A DNA stretch of 64,000 nt from Salminus brasiliensis (taxonomy: Eukaryota > Chordata > Actinopteri > Characiformes > Bryconidae), in NCBI RefSeq assembly GCF_030463535.1, contig NC_132900.1, positions 30,855,221-30,919,220 on the forward strand. The letters run 5' to 3'. Position 1 is the first letter of the stretch, and the number at the start of each line of letters is the position of its first letter. Of this stretch, positions 25,489 to 39,977 are shown in pieces. The notes below the pieces were generated by a model that was not told the origin of the DNA, did not search any database, and saw nothing but the letters and a program-made list of their open reading frames with translations. The translations under genes were made by a program, and so were the position numbers.

Positions 25489-28400
25489 GGGGGGGAGAGA
25501 GAACAGCCAGGACAGCCTGGTCCTCTCTCAGTCCATTGACTCCTTTATTTACTGTATAATGGTGCTTGCTACCAGATGAGTAATAACCGTATGCTAACAT
25601 GCTTGTGATTGTAGAGGAAGATGCACTATATGTCCAAATGTTTGTGGACACCCCTTCAGCTGCTTTAACGTGCACCCATTGCTGACTCAGACGTGAATGC
25701 ACACCCACAGCTTGTCTTGCCCCTGTAGAGAAAGCAGTACTGCCAATAGATTAGGACTCCCTGGAGCAGATAATAAACATTATGACCCTACTGGCACCAT
25801 GCTGCCTAATGCCGGCCAGACGTGGGCTAGTAGAGGGGTATAAAGTCCCCCAGCATTGAGCTGTGGAGCAGTGGGAGAACTGTGTTCTCTGGAATAATGG
25901 ATGCTGGATACTTTTGAGATCATCATCCAACACACTGACCTCACTTACTCTTTTAGCTCTTGTGGCTGAATGCAATCAAATAACTCACAGCAAGGCTCCT
26001 CCAAAATCTATTAGAAAGCATTCGTCTTCTCTGGACAGTAGAGACAGTTACTTCAACAAAAGCAGGATCAGCACCTTTGAATACCTTTGGTTTTGGAAGA
26101 AATGCTAAATGAGCAGGTGTCCCAATAGTTTTGTCAATATCGCGTGCTTATTCTAATACTAGAGTTTTACTGAGCTCAATATTATAAATATCGGTGCTTC
26201 GTCAGCAGCTTTGTCATTCAGTATCGGGCGATAATATCAAGCAGCTGATATATCGGTCAGGCCCCAGTACGGATACAGACTTGCCCTCCCTGATCTTTCA
26301 TTCTCATTGTCTTTCTGCAGAGCCCTCGTTATTCTCAGGCCTGTTCTCCATACAGGACCTCATAGAGGGGCTGCTCTCCTCATTAGCATCAGCTGTGAAA
26401 CAGAGGCCGCCCTCGGCTCTGAAGCCAGCTACCCGAGCAGGGAGGCGGCTGTCTGAAGCCATCTGAGGATGACACTCGACGCTTGACCCGTCACAGACTC
26501 CTGCGCCCTGGCCCCTTTTTGCCGGAATGTGCCATTAGATATGCATTAATGGAGTCCTGTCCCTGAACTAATTTCGGGATTAGCCGCTGGGCAGTGCTTT
26601 CGGGCAGCATGTAAAATCGCTCAGCAAGCGCTTCGTGCCAGCACATCGTCGTGCGCAGCGTCTATACCACATGTCCTCGCCCTGTCTGTGGCTGTCTGTG
26701 TACCACATATCATGTACCACGCACTAGTAGCCAAGGGCCGGTTCCCGGCAAGGCCTATCCCGCTTAAAAAGACTGAAATACAGGCTGTAAGCAATCTGCA
26801 TGCTTCATCTTACCACTCCAACTGTACTGTGAAGATTCACGTTAAGCACCTGTTATGATCATAACACTCAGTTTAAAGGGCAGTAAATCTGGTATTTATA
26901 GGGGGAGTCTGGCAGTGTTGGGAGATGGAAGAATGCTTGATTCTTAGGTCTGAATGTGGTGTTTTAGTAAGTAATCAAATGTACACAATATTTCCATCAT
27001 TCTCAAATTTGGCTGAGCTTAGCGGTGGGCAGAAGGACAGTATTCATTATTATTGTATGTGTATGTGCTTGTTTTTTCAGCATATGGGGATTAATATCAA
27101 CTGTTTCATTAGAAATAGGGCATCATTAGTCTAGTCTTACCGGGTTTAGTTCTGTACAGTGTGTTTTTAAGGTTGAATTAAACTTCCTGTGCTCAGGTCT
27201 GTAGATGGTGACCTTCCATTCTACCGAAGTTTATCTGAATGATTTGCAAAAAATCATTTTTGTCAAAAATGTTGTGCTGGAGCTGCGAAGTTAACACTGC
27301 TAACAAACACTGAGGTCCTAATAGACCTAAACCTCCTCAGACTGGGTCCAGACCCTCATCAATGCGGTGCAGAAATTATTATATGAAATTATCACTATTA
27401 ATCCCAGCCTGTACATTATTGACAGTCAACTTGAATTAACATTTAATAATTAAGTATAATCTTCAATTTAATGTTTACTCGATTAACAGTTCATTAACAG
27501 TCTATTAACAGTAAGTCAATTGCATAAAGTATATATTTTTTGTAGAATGTCATTTCAGTAATTAAACAAACTAACAAAAAGTGTCCCAGTATTAAGATCA
27601 GCTCTGTTACGTCTTTTAAAAACGAATAAAATCTGCAAATTGATTCTCTTAACAAAAAAAAAGTGACCTGCACTCAATGATGTCACTTCCTGTGCTGGAA
27701 AACATGTGGAGGCAGTGGGATATGTCAAACTTCTGATCTCCTTTAATCTCATTAAACAGTTTTAAGGAAAAATCAACAGTATAAGAATTATTTGTCAGAT
27801 TTGTTGTTGTGAAATTAAGAGAATCACATATTCAGTTTTTAATAAACGATTATGTGTTGAAAACCCATAAAATTCGGTTGAGTAGAAACTAGTTTGAGGT
27901 TAGCAGAAGAAGTTACAGCACAAAATGTTGGAAAACAGCTGTTACTGGTTTAAATGATTGTTATTGTTGAGTTATGATGTACCCACAATTCTAGAATAGG
28001 CCACTTATCGTGTATCGTGAAAGTCTGCCAGGCCTAGTTGAGCAGTAAGATGGGTTTGGTTTCATATACATATATGATCATGAGAACTTGCCCGGTTATG
28101 TCAAACAGACACTGTTATTCATGTCTAACGTCAGTTAACGGGACTGATTTGTTACATGCTGAGCAACCTGAGCCTACTGTTAATGAACTACATGGGGAAA
28201 TATGCCAAATTCATGGCATCCAGTGGCAGTAGCGATCACTGCTTACGTGGAAACGTGTCGACTTACACTTAGACTCGCAGTGCATTTTGGTCCACGTTCA
28301 GCTCAAGCAGTGAGCTACGCTGTTCACTAGAAATTACCAGTGCATTGTGGGAGATTGTAGTACCCTCAAAATCACGCTCGAATTCCACTTTATTCCACTT

Positions 28401-31400
28401 TTTTTTCTCGGTATGATCCCTCACTAGTGTGAATAGGGATCCATATCAGTCACAGACATTGTTTATTGATTGATTGATTGATTGAAGTGTTCCTGACTTT
28501 GATCTCTTCCCTCTTTCTGTCTCTCAGATGGAGGTGATGGAAATAGCTCTTGACCAGTGCGGGCCCTCCAGCGACAGGAAGGTCGCATTGATCGACAAGA
28601 ACCGTGACCTTTACTTGACCTCAGTGCGGAGGCTGGGCAGAGAGCACAGTGTGCACAAGATTGGTGAGACTGAGATTAGAGATGCTTGTTGTTGTTGCTT
28701 TGTGAGCTACACTGGGAGAAACTGTGTAAGGCGAAGGCTCTGCCCTGTGCTTTTCTGTGGTGGTTGTTGTGTTTATTTGGGATTAAGCGATGCATTGCCC
28801 TTCACCCCACTGCCTATTCTCTCTCTCTTCTAGTGAGCAGTTGTACAGTTGTTGTATAACTGTACTCTGTTATTATCTGATTGTATATTCTTCTTAGTAA
28901 AAACACATTTGCATTGCTGGGCGCTCGATGTTTTCCATTTTCCATACATTGTAATCATGTTTCGACATCTGTAATGTGCTGAAAGGTCTCCAGTCAGCAG
29001 TCGTTACTGTTAATGCACTCAATTTGCTCTGCTACTCTCTCTCTATCTCTCTCTCTCTTTCTCTGTCTCTCTCCTTTGTTTTTCTTTTTTAGGCACTATG
29101 GTTCACACCATGGCCTGGAACGACTCGGCCAACATCCTGTGTGGAATCCAAGACGACCAGTTTGCTGTGTGGTGCTACCCCAGTGCAGTGTTTGTGGACA
29201 AAGACCTGCTACCCAAAACACTCTTCACCAAGGACAGCAGGTAAGACACAAACACAGACGCATACTTACGCATATTTACATTTACAGCATTTAGCAGATG
29301 CTCTTCTCCAGAGCGACTTACAGAAGAGCTTCACTGTTTACTGAAGAAAAACCTCAGCTAGTTTAAATAGACTAAAATTCAGAGCTCCTCTAATCTTAAA
29401 CTCTACTAAACACAAGTCAATATGGAGACCATAATACTCTTCTCTTCGTCTGAGTACTCTCAGAAGAGGAGGGTCTTCAGTCTGGGTTTAAAGACAGCGA
29501 GCGTTGGACTCTGCTTTTCGGACACCCAGAGGAAGTTCGTTCCACCACTTCGGTGCAGGACAGTAAAAAGTCTGGACGCTCGTCTTCCGTGGATCTTAAA
29601 GGATGGCGGGTCGAGCCGAGCTGTACTTGAAGCTGGAAGGGCTCTTGGTGCAGATTTTGACCTTTGACCATCGCCATCAAGTACAGAGGGGCTGGCTGGT
29701 CCAGTATAGGCTTTGTAGGCCAGAGTCAGGATTGAATCGGCTACAGGAAGCCTTATTATATGACATGCATTGACTTCCTGAGGCCTACCAAACAGATCTG
29801 CACTTTTTTTTAATGGTTCACATTAAAAATATACATATTGGCAGCTGAGCTTTGAGTTATGGTATTCGTAGTAGAGTTGATGGTCTTATCTGGACCTCCA
29901 CAGTTCCCCTGAACTGCTGTTTCTCAATAACAGTCCACAATGTAGAAACCATAAGCTTACAACACCTGGCTTTCTTCTAGTCTAGCCTTTATCTAGCTTG
30001 TGGGCATTGTGGGCATTGAAACTCAGGTAGGGACTTGAACCCAAGACCCCAGCACTGGGAGGCCTGGATGGCCAACCACCAAGCCACCAGGCTGGCAGGC
30101 TTTGTTAGGATCAGGAAAGATGATGCTTTTTAAAAAAAATTTTTAAAGCTTTATAAAAACTCTGACTGCTCAAACCTTGTCCCAACAGTCAGCAGCTGCT
30201 GAGCACTCTGAACATTAGCATAACTATCTAGTAGAAAGCCTTCTTCCCTGGACAGGAGAGACAGATACTCCAACAAAAGCAGGATCAAGCCTTTTTGTTT
30301 TAATATCACTGATTTCTGAAGAAACAACAAATCAACAGGTGTCCCAATACTTTTGTTCATATAATGTAGTTGACCAGTTGATGCTGCACTAATTTGGGAT
30401 TGTTTCTCAAAGGTTGAGAGGTAATTCAGTGCTGAGATTATTGGAAGTGCCTTCTTGCTTAGGCCTTGGTGCTGTTTACCAGTCCATTTAGCAGATGCGT
30501 CATAGGCCAGCGTAGTGTAATACTTTCTGTAACAACCGTTTTTGTGTGGATATCCTGTACTTTTATTTTTCTTAGGATATTTTGTGATATGTTTTGAGGC
30601 TCTGTATCACACTTATCCATATTTATTTGTTTGCCTCTTCTGTTCTGTATTTTCCATTTATGTCAGGAAGAAAAATCACACACACACACACCAGTGCACC
30701 CGGCCATTCTGACACTGACATAACTCTGATACGTGGTGCTGATCGAGCTCTGCATCAGGGAACAGAAACAGTATTTTTCCTTTCCAGCCCCGGCTCCGGC
30801 TCCGGCCCCGGCCTCTCTGGTTAATAACGCTCTTCTGGTGCAGGCTAGCTCACTGTGTGTGAATAATAGGCGCATTAAAAAGCTATAACGCTGAGTCCTT
30901 CTCTGAAGTGTTTATTTCAAACAAGTTCAACTCGAATTTCAGAAGAATTTCACTTCAGCTGAAGTTCTCATCTTCAGTTTCTAACCCGCCCGTCCTCTCC
31001 TCTCTTGCAGCGAGTTCAGCCGCACGCCGCACATCCTGAACTACGTTGGTGCCCAGGTGACTGTGAGGCGGGCTGACGGCTCTCTGGTCTACAGCAGCGT
31101 TTCGCCCTACCCTGCCCTGCTGCATGAGTACACGGCCGCCGCCCGCTGGGAGGACGCTCTCCGCCTTTGCCGCTTTGCAAAGGTACACCCGCCCTCGGCC
31201 TGTGCCTGGCACAGGCTGCGTAATGTCTTCGGACGTTGTTTTCATTTGGATGCATCACTTTAAGAGTGCCTTCACCCCACCCAGAAAGAGCACCACCAGT
31301 TGTTCTCTCTCAGACTCCGGCTGCTGATGGCAAAGCGTCATGACTAAGGATTCGAACTTGTGACCCCCGGGCCATAGCGGTAGTAAATTAGCCCGCTTAG

Positions 31401-34400
31401 CCAAACCCAGGTAGGGACTTAAACCCAAGACCACAACACTCAAACTCCTCAAACCTTGTCCCAACAATCAGCAGCCGTGAGCGCCTCTAAGCAGCCGCTG
31501 AGCACTCTGAACATTAGCATAACTGATGCTCATAAAGCAGGAGAGTGTCTTCGGGTAACCCTTTCCTCAGTTCCTGATGTAATTAAGTAAGAAAGGGCAG
31601 TTAGAGGAGAAACAGAAACAGTGGAGGTCAAGTTGAGGTCTGGAAGACCAAGAAGCTTTCAGAGAAAGCTGCTGGTAGGATTGCTAGAAGGTTAATCAGA
31701 ACCCCTTAATTGACCGAAGAAGAGCTTCAGGAAGATCGATCAGACTCTGGAGAGGCGGTGCACTGTTCCACTGTTCTCACCTTCATGGAAGAATCATTAT
31801 AAGAAAACCTTGCCACAAAATTCAGCAGCGGAACATCTACACAAGCCTGACACATTTTGTGAGAATATTAATAAGCTGTATCTGGCTTTCAAAAAAACTG
31901 CAATAGTAAGATGGATCACTTTCGGCTGCTGAATCGGTCCTGTTCATTGTCGCAGGGGGACTGGTCAGTTATGGAGAGTGCGATGTGACATTGTGTGTGA
32001 CAGGTTCGAGACCAGGGGGATGTGTTCTGTCATGGCCCGGGGCTAATGATTTAGAATTAATTGTGTCGTTAGTGGGGGCTAAATTGCTTGCACATTGTGT
32101 GACAGGCCAGACACAGGACAGCAGCTCTCTGAGAGCCACATGGCTGTGCTTTCCCGAGCCTGGGAAAGTCCCATGTAATTGAGTCCATAACCCTGGGATT
32201 CTCACACACGTATACAATTGTACAGATGCACATAGAGGAAGGTGACTCACTCACTGTGTGTGTGTGTGGGTGTGTGTGCGTTTAAGTGAGGGAATGTGGG
32301 AATCACTATCGGTCGTTGGCTACTTTGTCTCTCTGTCCTGTTGCATAAAGCAGGTTCTAGACGTCCCGTTTCATCATGGGCGAGAACAGATCTAGTCATG
32401 CTCCGCCCACAAACGTGTTCTTCCTGACCCTACGAAGGCATAATTTAGGATAGGCATCATAGAATGCAACAATCTCATTCAGACCCATAATAAATGTATA
32501 CACTGATCTGCCATAACATTAAAACCGCTTCCACTCTACCTGTCAAGGGTGGATATAGTAGGCAGCAAGTGAACAGTTCGTATAAGTAGAATCTGATCAG
32601 AACATCAGAACATCTCCAAAACGCCCTGGCAGGTCTTGTGGGGTGTTTTCCCGTTACGCAGTGGTCAGTACCTACCAAAAGTGCTTCTAGGAAGGACAAG
32701 CGGTGAACCGGCGACAGGGTCATGAGCGCCCAAAGCTCACTGATGCTCATGGCGGCCCCGCCTCCCAACTTGCATAACCTAAAGGATCTGCTGATACCGA
32801 GAACATAGGACGCCTTCAGAGATCTTGTGGAGTCCATGCCTCGACGGGTCAGAGCTGATTTGGCGGCACAAGGGGGGCCTACCTAATTTTAGTAGTTTTA
32901 TTCTTATGGCTCTTTCTTGTTAGGCCATACTGCTGAGTATACCGTATATGAAGCTGGTATACGGCAGCACCAGTAGCTTCAGGAAAACGCAGAGCATCAG
33001 TAGAGGATGGATGGCCTTTTTTGTCCCAGTGACTCAAACCTGATCCCAATTAGCCTAATCTAAACCCAGATACCTACCACTAAGCTACATGTCCAAATGT
33101 TTACGGACACACCTTCTAATGAATGCATTCAGCTATTTTAAGTTGCACCCATTGCTACGGACACACGCAGCTTGTCTGCACTCGGGAGAGAAGTACTGCC
33201 AATACAATAGGACTCTCTGAACCACATAATTACAAACCTATCAGCACCATGCTGCCTAACACCAGGCGTGGGCTAGTAGAGGGGTATAAAGCCCCCCAGC
33301 ATTGAGGAGCTGTGGAGCAGAGGGAGAACTGTGTTCTCTGGAATGATGATGGTGGAGCTATTTTCAATACTTATTGGGGTTGTGGATAATGAGGTGGGGT
33401 GTTGATGATCATCCAACATCCTGACCTCACTAACTCTAGCTAGGTCTTGTTGCTGAATGCAATCAAATCCTCAACAGCAGCAGTTCTCTTCCAAAATCTA
33501 CTAGAAAGTCTTCTTCCCTGGACGGTAGAGACAGTTACCCTCCAATAAAAGCAGGAGAATGCATGAATAAATGGATAGCCTTGATTTCGGAAGAAACGGT
33601 GAATGAGCGGGTGTCCCAATACTTTTGTCTATATTGTGTAGCTACTCATTCTTATGTACGCATTAGGCTTATTGAATGTGTCGGCCTGCTTTACGTCCCT
33701 TTAGGTCTGTGTGACATTTCTAACTTGGTTTGTTATGGAATCGGATCAAATTCTTCTCTGAAGCTGTGCTGTCCCGTAGTATTGACCCGGTAGCGATACT
33801 GGATATCTCTAGTGTTTCCCTGGGTGCTCTCCTCTCTCTCAGAAGTCTCTATGATGAATGATTAATTTCTTTTTTTCTCAAACTTGCTTCATTCCCTTCC
33901 CTTCTGCTCTCTAGCTCTTTCTTTCTCCCTATTATTGACCCATAATTCAGGCCTTCGTTCTGTCTCGGTTTCCCACTTCTGCTTATTTTCTCCTGCTTTT
34001 CTTTGGCTGTTCTATAAATCTAAGCAATGACAGTGAAACTGTACCAAATCTGAAATTACAGGAGTAAATCTGACTTAAACCACTTGCTTCAGATTGATTG
34101 AGTAGGCCGTGCCGTCATCATGCTAGCGCTGCTGTCGTGCAGCTGTGGTAGTTGTTGTTATTCCTGTTGTTGCTGGTGGTGTTTGTGCTATTTTAATGGG
34201 GGCTCTATAAGAGTCTCGGTCGGATTGAGAGCCCATGCCGGTTGCTCTGACGGTGCAGCGGGGGGAGGCTAGGAAGTGGTGCCAGCGGTTTGTGAATTTG
34301 TTTCTAATTAGCTAGTGTGACACCATTTACCGTATTCGCTCAACCTCCGCCTCGCGCTTAATGCACAGAAAATGGGCTGTGCTGCCTTCCAGCTTTATGA

Positions 34401-37400
34401 TGCTTTAACCACAGACCCCCAAGAGGACTCAGCCGGGTCCTGGGTGTCTGTTGGGGATGTAGGGCTTTGCTGGTGAGGTGGGGTGGGGTGGGGATAGGGA
34501 AGGGGGGTGGTTTACTTTACTCGGAGGATGTGACCAGTAGACGGGACGTTCTGAGGGCAGGGGGGGTCTCTGTATTTCTGGTAAATCCTGCAGTGGCGTG
34601 GCTTTTCCCGGACAGGGAGTGAGCGCAAGTGGAGGAGGGTGGCCCTCTCCGTGAGGAAACTGGTTAAAAGTTAGCCCGGAGTCAAAACAGTGGTCAGGGG
34701 TGACCGAGTTTTACTGCACGAGGCTGGCAGCTGGGGCCGCTGCGACATGTGCCACAGGGTGGTGATTTAATGCTGACTAACGGCTCCAGTAGTGGAGATC
34801 CTCGCAGATTGGATTAGCGTGTGCTAAAAGCTGCTCCGGGCCCAGATATAGTCGAGGAGTGGCGCAAGACTGTTTTCCTTAGTGACTGTGGTGTTTTTCT
34901 TTGTGTGGTGTGGATATCTCTGGGTGCTGGGTGAGGGAAGAGAATGAGAATGAGTGTGTGGTTATGACGGAGCTGTGAAGCTGGAGATGGTACGTGCCAG
35001 GGCCTGACCGATAGGAACCGATATGAGCTTAAAGCTCAATTCATCTTCCAATTGACTTTCTTACTTTTGTTTTTGAGTCATAAAAAAAGTCCTAAAAAAG
35101 GCCTAAATAGGTTTAGCATATCTCGTGAAGTGCCACAGGGCTCTATTTTAGGGCCTATAAAACTGATGTTAATTGTGATGGTAATGTAGTTATGAGGGCA
35201 ATGAAGAATGGGCTTACTCACAGGATCTAAGGGGAGAAGAAGAAATTTCACCTTCAGAACAGCTGGAGAATAAGGCCAGTGTTTTTAAACAGTGCTTTTC
35301 TGACCGATATGATTGACCGATAGGATTTTCAGATACTCTGGCAGGCAAAAAGGAATTGCCCAGATATTCCTCAGATGTCCTACACTAATGTTTATGAGCT
35401 GTTGGCATGTGTTTGAAGGAATCCGTCTGTTTATTTTTGGTGGATAATCACTATAAGTGACCGATACACCTGCAGGACAATGCAGTTGTCACCATTAGCT
35501 CATCAGCTTCATCAAGTGATGGAGCAGGTTCTGGATGAGCAAGGTCTCAAAGTTGTGGGACTGTGTTGGGAAATGTATGGAAACGGTTTGCGGTCAGTTA
35601 ACAGTTCATTTAGATCAATTTGACAGCATATCATCACTGTCCTTGCCAAAACCTTGTATCTTCATTGTTGCCATTTTTCACTTTTTGACATAATGTGACT
35701 CTGGAAGTTGTTCTTTACATTGGGTCAACATTTCCTGATGAACAGACCAATAGATATGCTCCAAAATGACCTGCATTAAAATCTTTTTACATTGACTTCC
35801 ATTGAAAGTGAAGGTTTTTTCCTTCTCCTGTAAAGTTGCAGTTTTTTGCTGCTTGTGATGATGCCATGAAGATCAGGTTTTATGTGCATCGATGAACAAC
35901 ATGTGAGCAGTGTTTGGACTGCCATGGTATGACTGTCAGTCCTCACTTGCCAGGCCTTAAACCTCAGCCAAAGTCTTGACAAATATGAAGGTTGACCTCA
36001 TAGCATCCGTAGCGGGTTCGTTGGTTTCTGTTAATTGGCTCCTGCATTTCTTGTTTCTCATTTTCCTCGTTTTTCTCACGGAAATGTTTTTGATGTGTTA
36101 GCGTACAGTATCCTGCCAAGGTTATTTTTGGACGCATTTAGTGTGTTTTTGTTATTTTAACCATGTTGGTGTTTTGTGTTTACCAGTTCTGCTCAGTTCT
36201 GCTCAGTATTGCTCAGCAGTTTGTATAAAGGACTGAGATAAAAGCATCAAACTGTTCTATTTATAGTTCATAACTCATAATTACTGCTGTTTTTCTCAGC
36301 AGCGTTCGTGACGATACCAGTAAATCTTTATAACGATAAGATGTGAACAGTGCTTTACCTTAGATTGACACTCTTTATAAGAATATATTTATTAGGTATT
36401 TAAATTGGTGTTTGGTGTATTAATAGTAATTGTGTAACTCTGGTCGAGGATGCAGTTTTACAAGCCTTATTACCACCCCGTCACCTCAGAATGAAACACA
36501 CACACTTCTATTGGCTGCTTTACGGCACTGCAGCGGCTCACACATAGCCAAACCGGACCTAGCTTTAAACACTGTAACAAGAACTGAGTCATGCTGGATA
36601 TTGTATCTGTTGGCATGGTGTGCAGATAGTAGCCTAGCACCTAGCTAGCACCTGGTCACTTCACTGGCTGTCATGGCTCTCCTCCGACTGTCACAGACAC
36701 CTGCTGTGGAGCTGCTTCCATTCGGCCCTTCTGTGATCTTTACATCAACAGGTTGGCTAGCGTTAGCTTTTAGCCTCTTTGGCCTCGATTTCATATTCTC
36801 CCAGAGATCCCACTGCAGTCAGCCTTGATGAGCGTTTTCGAGTGGGTGGCGTTTATGTAAATTGTCGGGGTGTAAGTATAGCAAATCAAGTTACTGTGAT
36901 GTTACTGTGATGTCACAGTTTTGGGGTTTTGGAATCGGCTCGTTTTACAGCTCTGTTCTGGTTCTGCTGGATGTTTTATTGAAGGAGGATTAGCAGTGTT
37001 TAAAGTTCACAGTTTGGCTCTGAACTCATTATTCAACCATGATCAGATGAACCCAGTTTAACAGTTTCTGTTCATTAATTTTTTTATTTTTCACAGTTTT
37101 TCCTCATAAAACTGGAACATATTTGATGTTTTTGTGAAACTAACCATGCCTAGTTTTCAGATTCAGCCTGTTTTGCTATTATACCCAATAAAAATGACTT
37201 TCTGCCCTGTCATCAGGAGATTCAGCAACCTCCAGTATTTTTGCTGATTAATTGAATTACAGGCTGTAGATATTGTGTATGCCCTAATGCATGTGAGTTT
37301 TGTGATTTATTGATGAGCAGACCACTCAAACAACAGCTGTCTCAAAGCCAGACGTCCCGCTCCTGCTCCTCTTTTCCCATGTCTGGTCTCCTGTTGACTC

Positions 37401-38738
37401 ATCCATCTGTGCTGTGCTAACAAGGCTCGTTTGGGGACAGGACCTGTGCCTAATGAGACCCCTGTCCCTGCAAAGACGCCAGACTAATGACCCTCCTGTC
37501 CTTATTACAGCCATTCTCATGGCGGGACGTCCCGCTTCAACTGCAAACAACTCGCTCGCCGAGGCGCCGGCATGGACCACTTTGCACCCCCCGTTACGGC
37601 CCACCCGCCAATCTAATCCACAAACACTGGCCTCTTCTTTTGCATAAAACCCAACCGCTAACATACACAGCTTAAAGATGCAGCGCATCAGCCCTGCAGT
37701 GCATCTATGGTTTATTTACAGTGGAATGCTCATCCACTGCAGCTAGAGCTTTTTAGGGCCGTTCTATACTTTTCCTGGACCCCAAACATGCTTTCTTTGT
37801 TATTGTTGCCCGGAGTGGAATGTAAACCAAATTAGAGGCATGATGCAAACTTTCCACACGAGGCTTGGCCCACACCCCTACCCCCAGTGCCCTCCCCAGC
37901 GACGGAGGGGCTAATATTAAGAAAAGCCATCTGCTCCCTGTGGCAGAGATCATGCTGCGTCCTGCCCGCAGAGGGCCATATACCGGCGCCGCCTTTTCCA
38001 CTGGTTGGTGCAGTAGGCTGCGGTACGTTACGGTACACCTGCGAAACCTTGATGGCAAGTACCTGTGCCTCTCATGTTGGGGTACCAAACATACCATACT
38101 GGGACAGTTACAAACAATGCAGGCTGCTGATTGGTGGAACACAGTCATCACAGATACACATGAGCCTATCGGCACCATGCTGCCTGATGCCAGGTGTGGG
38201 CTAGTAGAGGGGTATAAAGACCCCCAGCATTGCGGTGTGAGCTGTGGAGCAGTGGAAGAGCTGTGCTCTCTGAATTGATGGTGGTGGTGGTGGTGTGGTC
38301 TTTTAGAGATACACCTTCGTTCAGTTGATTGTGAACTGAGTGTGTGTGTGTGTGTGTGTGTGTGTCTCCTACAGGACCAGACCCTGTGGGCGTGCCTGGC
38401 TGGCATGGCCATGGCTAACAGGGAGCTTACCACAGCAGAGGCAGCCTACGCTGCTATCAGAGAGGTATAGTTACCTAGATTTGTACCTTCATTTAGTAAA
38501 AAATGTAACATTTGCCTTCAAATGACGAGCATGCGACTGTCTTTGTGTCTCTGTAGGTGGATAAAGTCCAGTATATAAACTTCATAAAGGATTTGCCCTC
38601 TAAAGAATCCTCTCTGGCCCATATGCTGCTCTTCAGTGGACATGTGCAGGAGGCTGAGGCGACGCTACTACAGGCAGGCCTCATATACCAGGCCATTCAG
38701 ATCCACATTAACCTCTACAACTGGGACAGGTCAGGCGC

Positions 38739-38786
<48 letters not shown>

Positions 38787-39940
38787 AGCACCTATTCCTG
38801 GCTCACACTGCTGTCTCCTCAGAGCGCTGGAACTGGCAGTGAAGCACAAAACCCATGTGGACACCGTCCTTGCTCACAGACAGAAGTTTCTGCAAGACTT
38901 TGGCAAAAAAGAGACCAACAAAAGGTTCCTGCAGTACTCTGAAGGGGTAATCCACTCACATTTCACATCTTTTCTGATCCTACTCACACTGTCTTCTCGC
39001 AGAAACGAAGGAACCCATATTATGGCTGCACATTTAACCTTGTTTTGATGGTCATTGCGATGTGTGTTTCTGGGCTAAAGAGATATTTCAAGGGAGAACA
39101 GATCAGATTACCTAACACCCAGCGCCAGAGTGACATTATCGCATTAATAGAACATCCCTGGGCCGAGTTTACGCTGAGTTCTGGGTAGAGTGAGTGAGCG
39201 AGCACAACACACTACACTCAACACACACATTTACAGCTCAAAACCTACTCCATCCTTAACTACTAGCCTGTTAAAATGTTTCAAACATGAGGATTATAGT
39301 CACAACAGGTCTGCATCACTGCAGTATACACGGCCTTTTAAGGCAATAAAAGACTTAATGTTTAAGATATTTGCATATAAATTTGCTTATTTACCAGAAC
39401 AATCCACATTATCTCTTAATCCCTGAATTAAACATTTTACTGTAGACTGTAGGGATTTCTGCTACGGCTGGTAGACCCGTATGACCGTCTGCTTCCATAC
39501 CCCTGCAAATTCAGCTCCTTCCTTCACACTGTGGTCTTTGGCCACGCCCAAATGCTGAAAATCACTCCTTTTAGCCAATCATTACCTATAGTATCTTTGC
39601 CACCAATTCCCCACACATCCAACGAGACCCTCCCTGCCCTGCACCGCCTCTTCTCAGTCTATTGTGTATGAGTCTCGTCACACAACCCGCGGGTATTTAC
39701 AGCCCGATCATCCTGAAGTTATATATAAGATAGTTCTGTACAGAGGTTTTAGGACCCTGATCCCCAACAGTGATGTAAAGCCTCTACTATACTACTATAA
39801 ATGTTATTTTTATTTGTTCTAATGTTAATATTTTATTGAGTACATAAACACTTACTGCCCAGTACACTAATAAACACTTACTTTTGCACAGTACAGTGTG
39901 TGTATGTGTATATATAGTATATATATAGATAGATAGATAA

Positions 39941-39977
<37 letters not shown>

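Noticed and set aside
28528..28530. ATG at the start of exon F as a translation start
   Set aside because: It is an internal codon of ift80, directly after a good splice acceptor and in the frame of the upstream exons.
37753..38433. Minus-strand 226-codon open frame
   Set aside because: Its N-terminal side runs through a (CA)n tract and a CACTATATG-family fragment, and it covers ift80 exon I on the other strand. No family signature.
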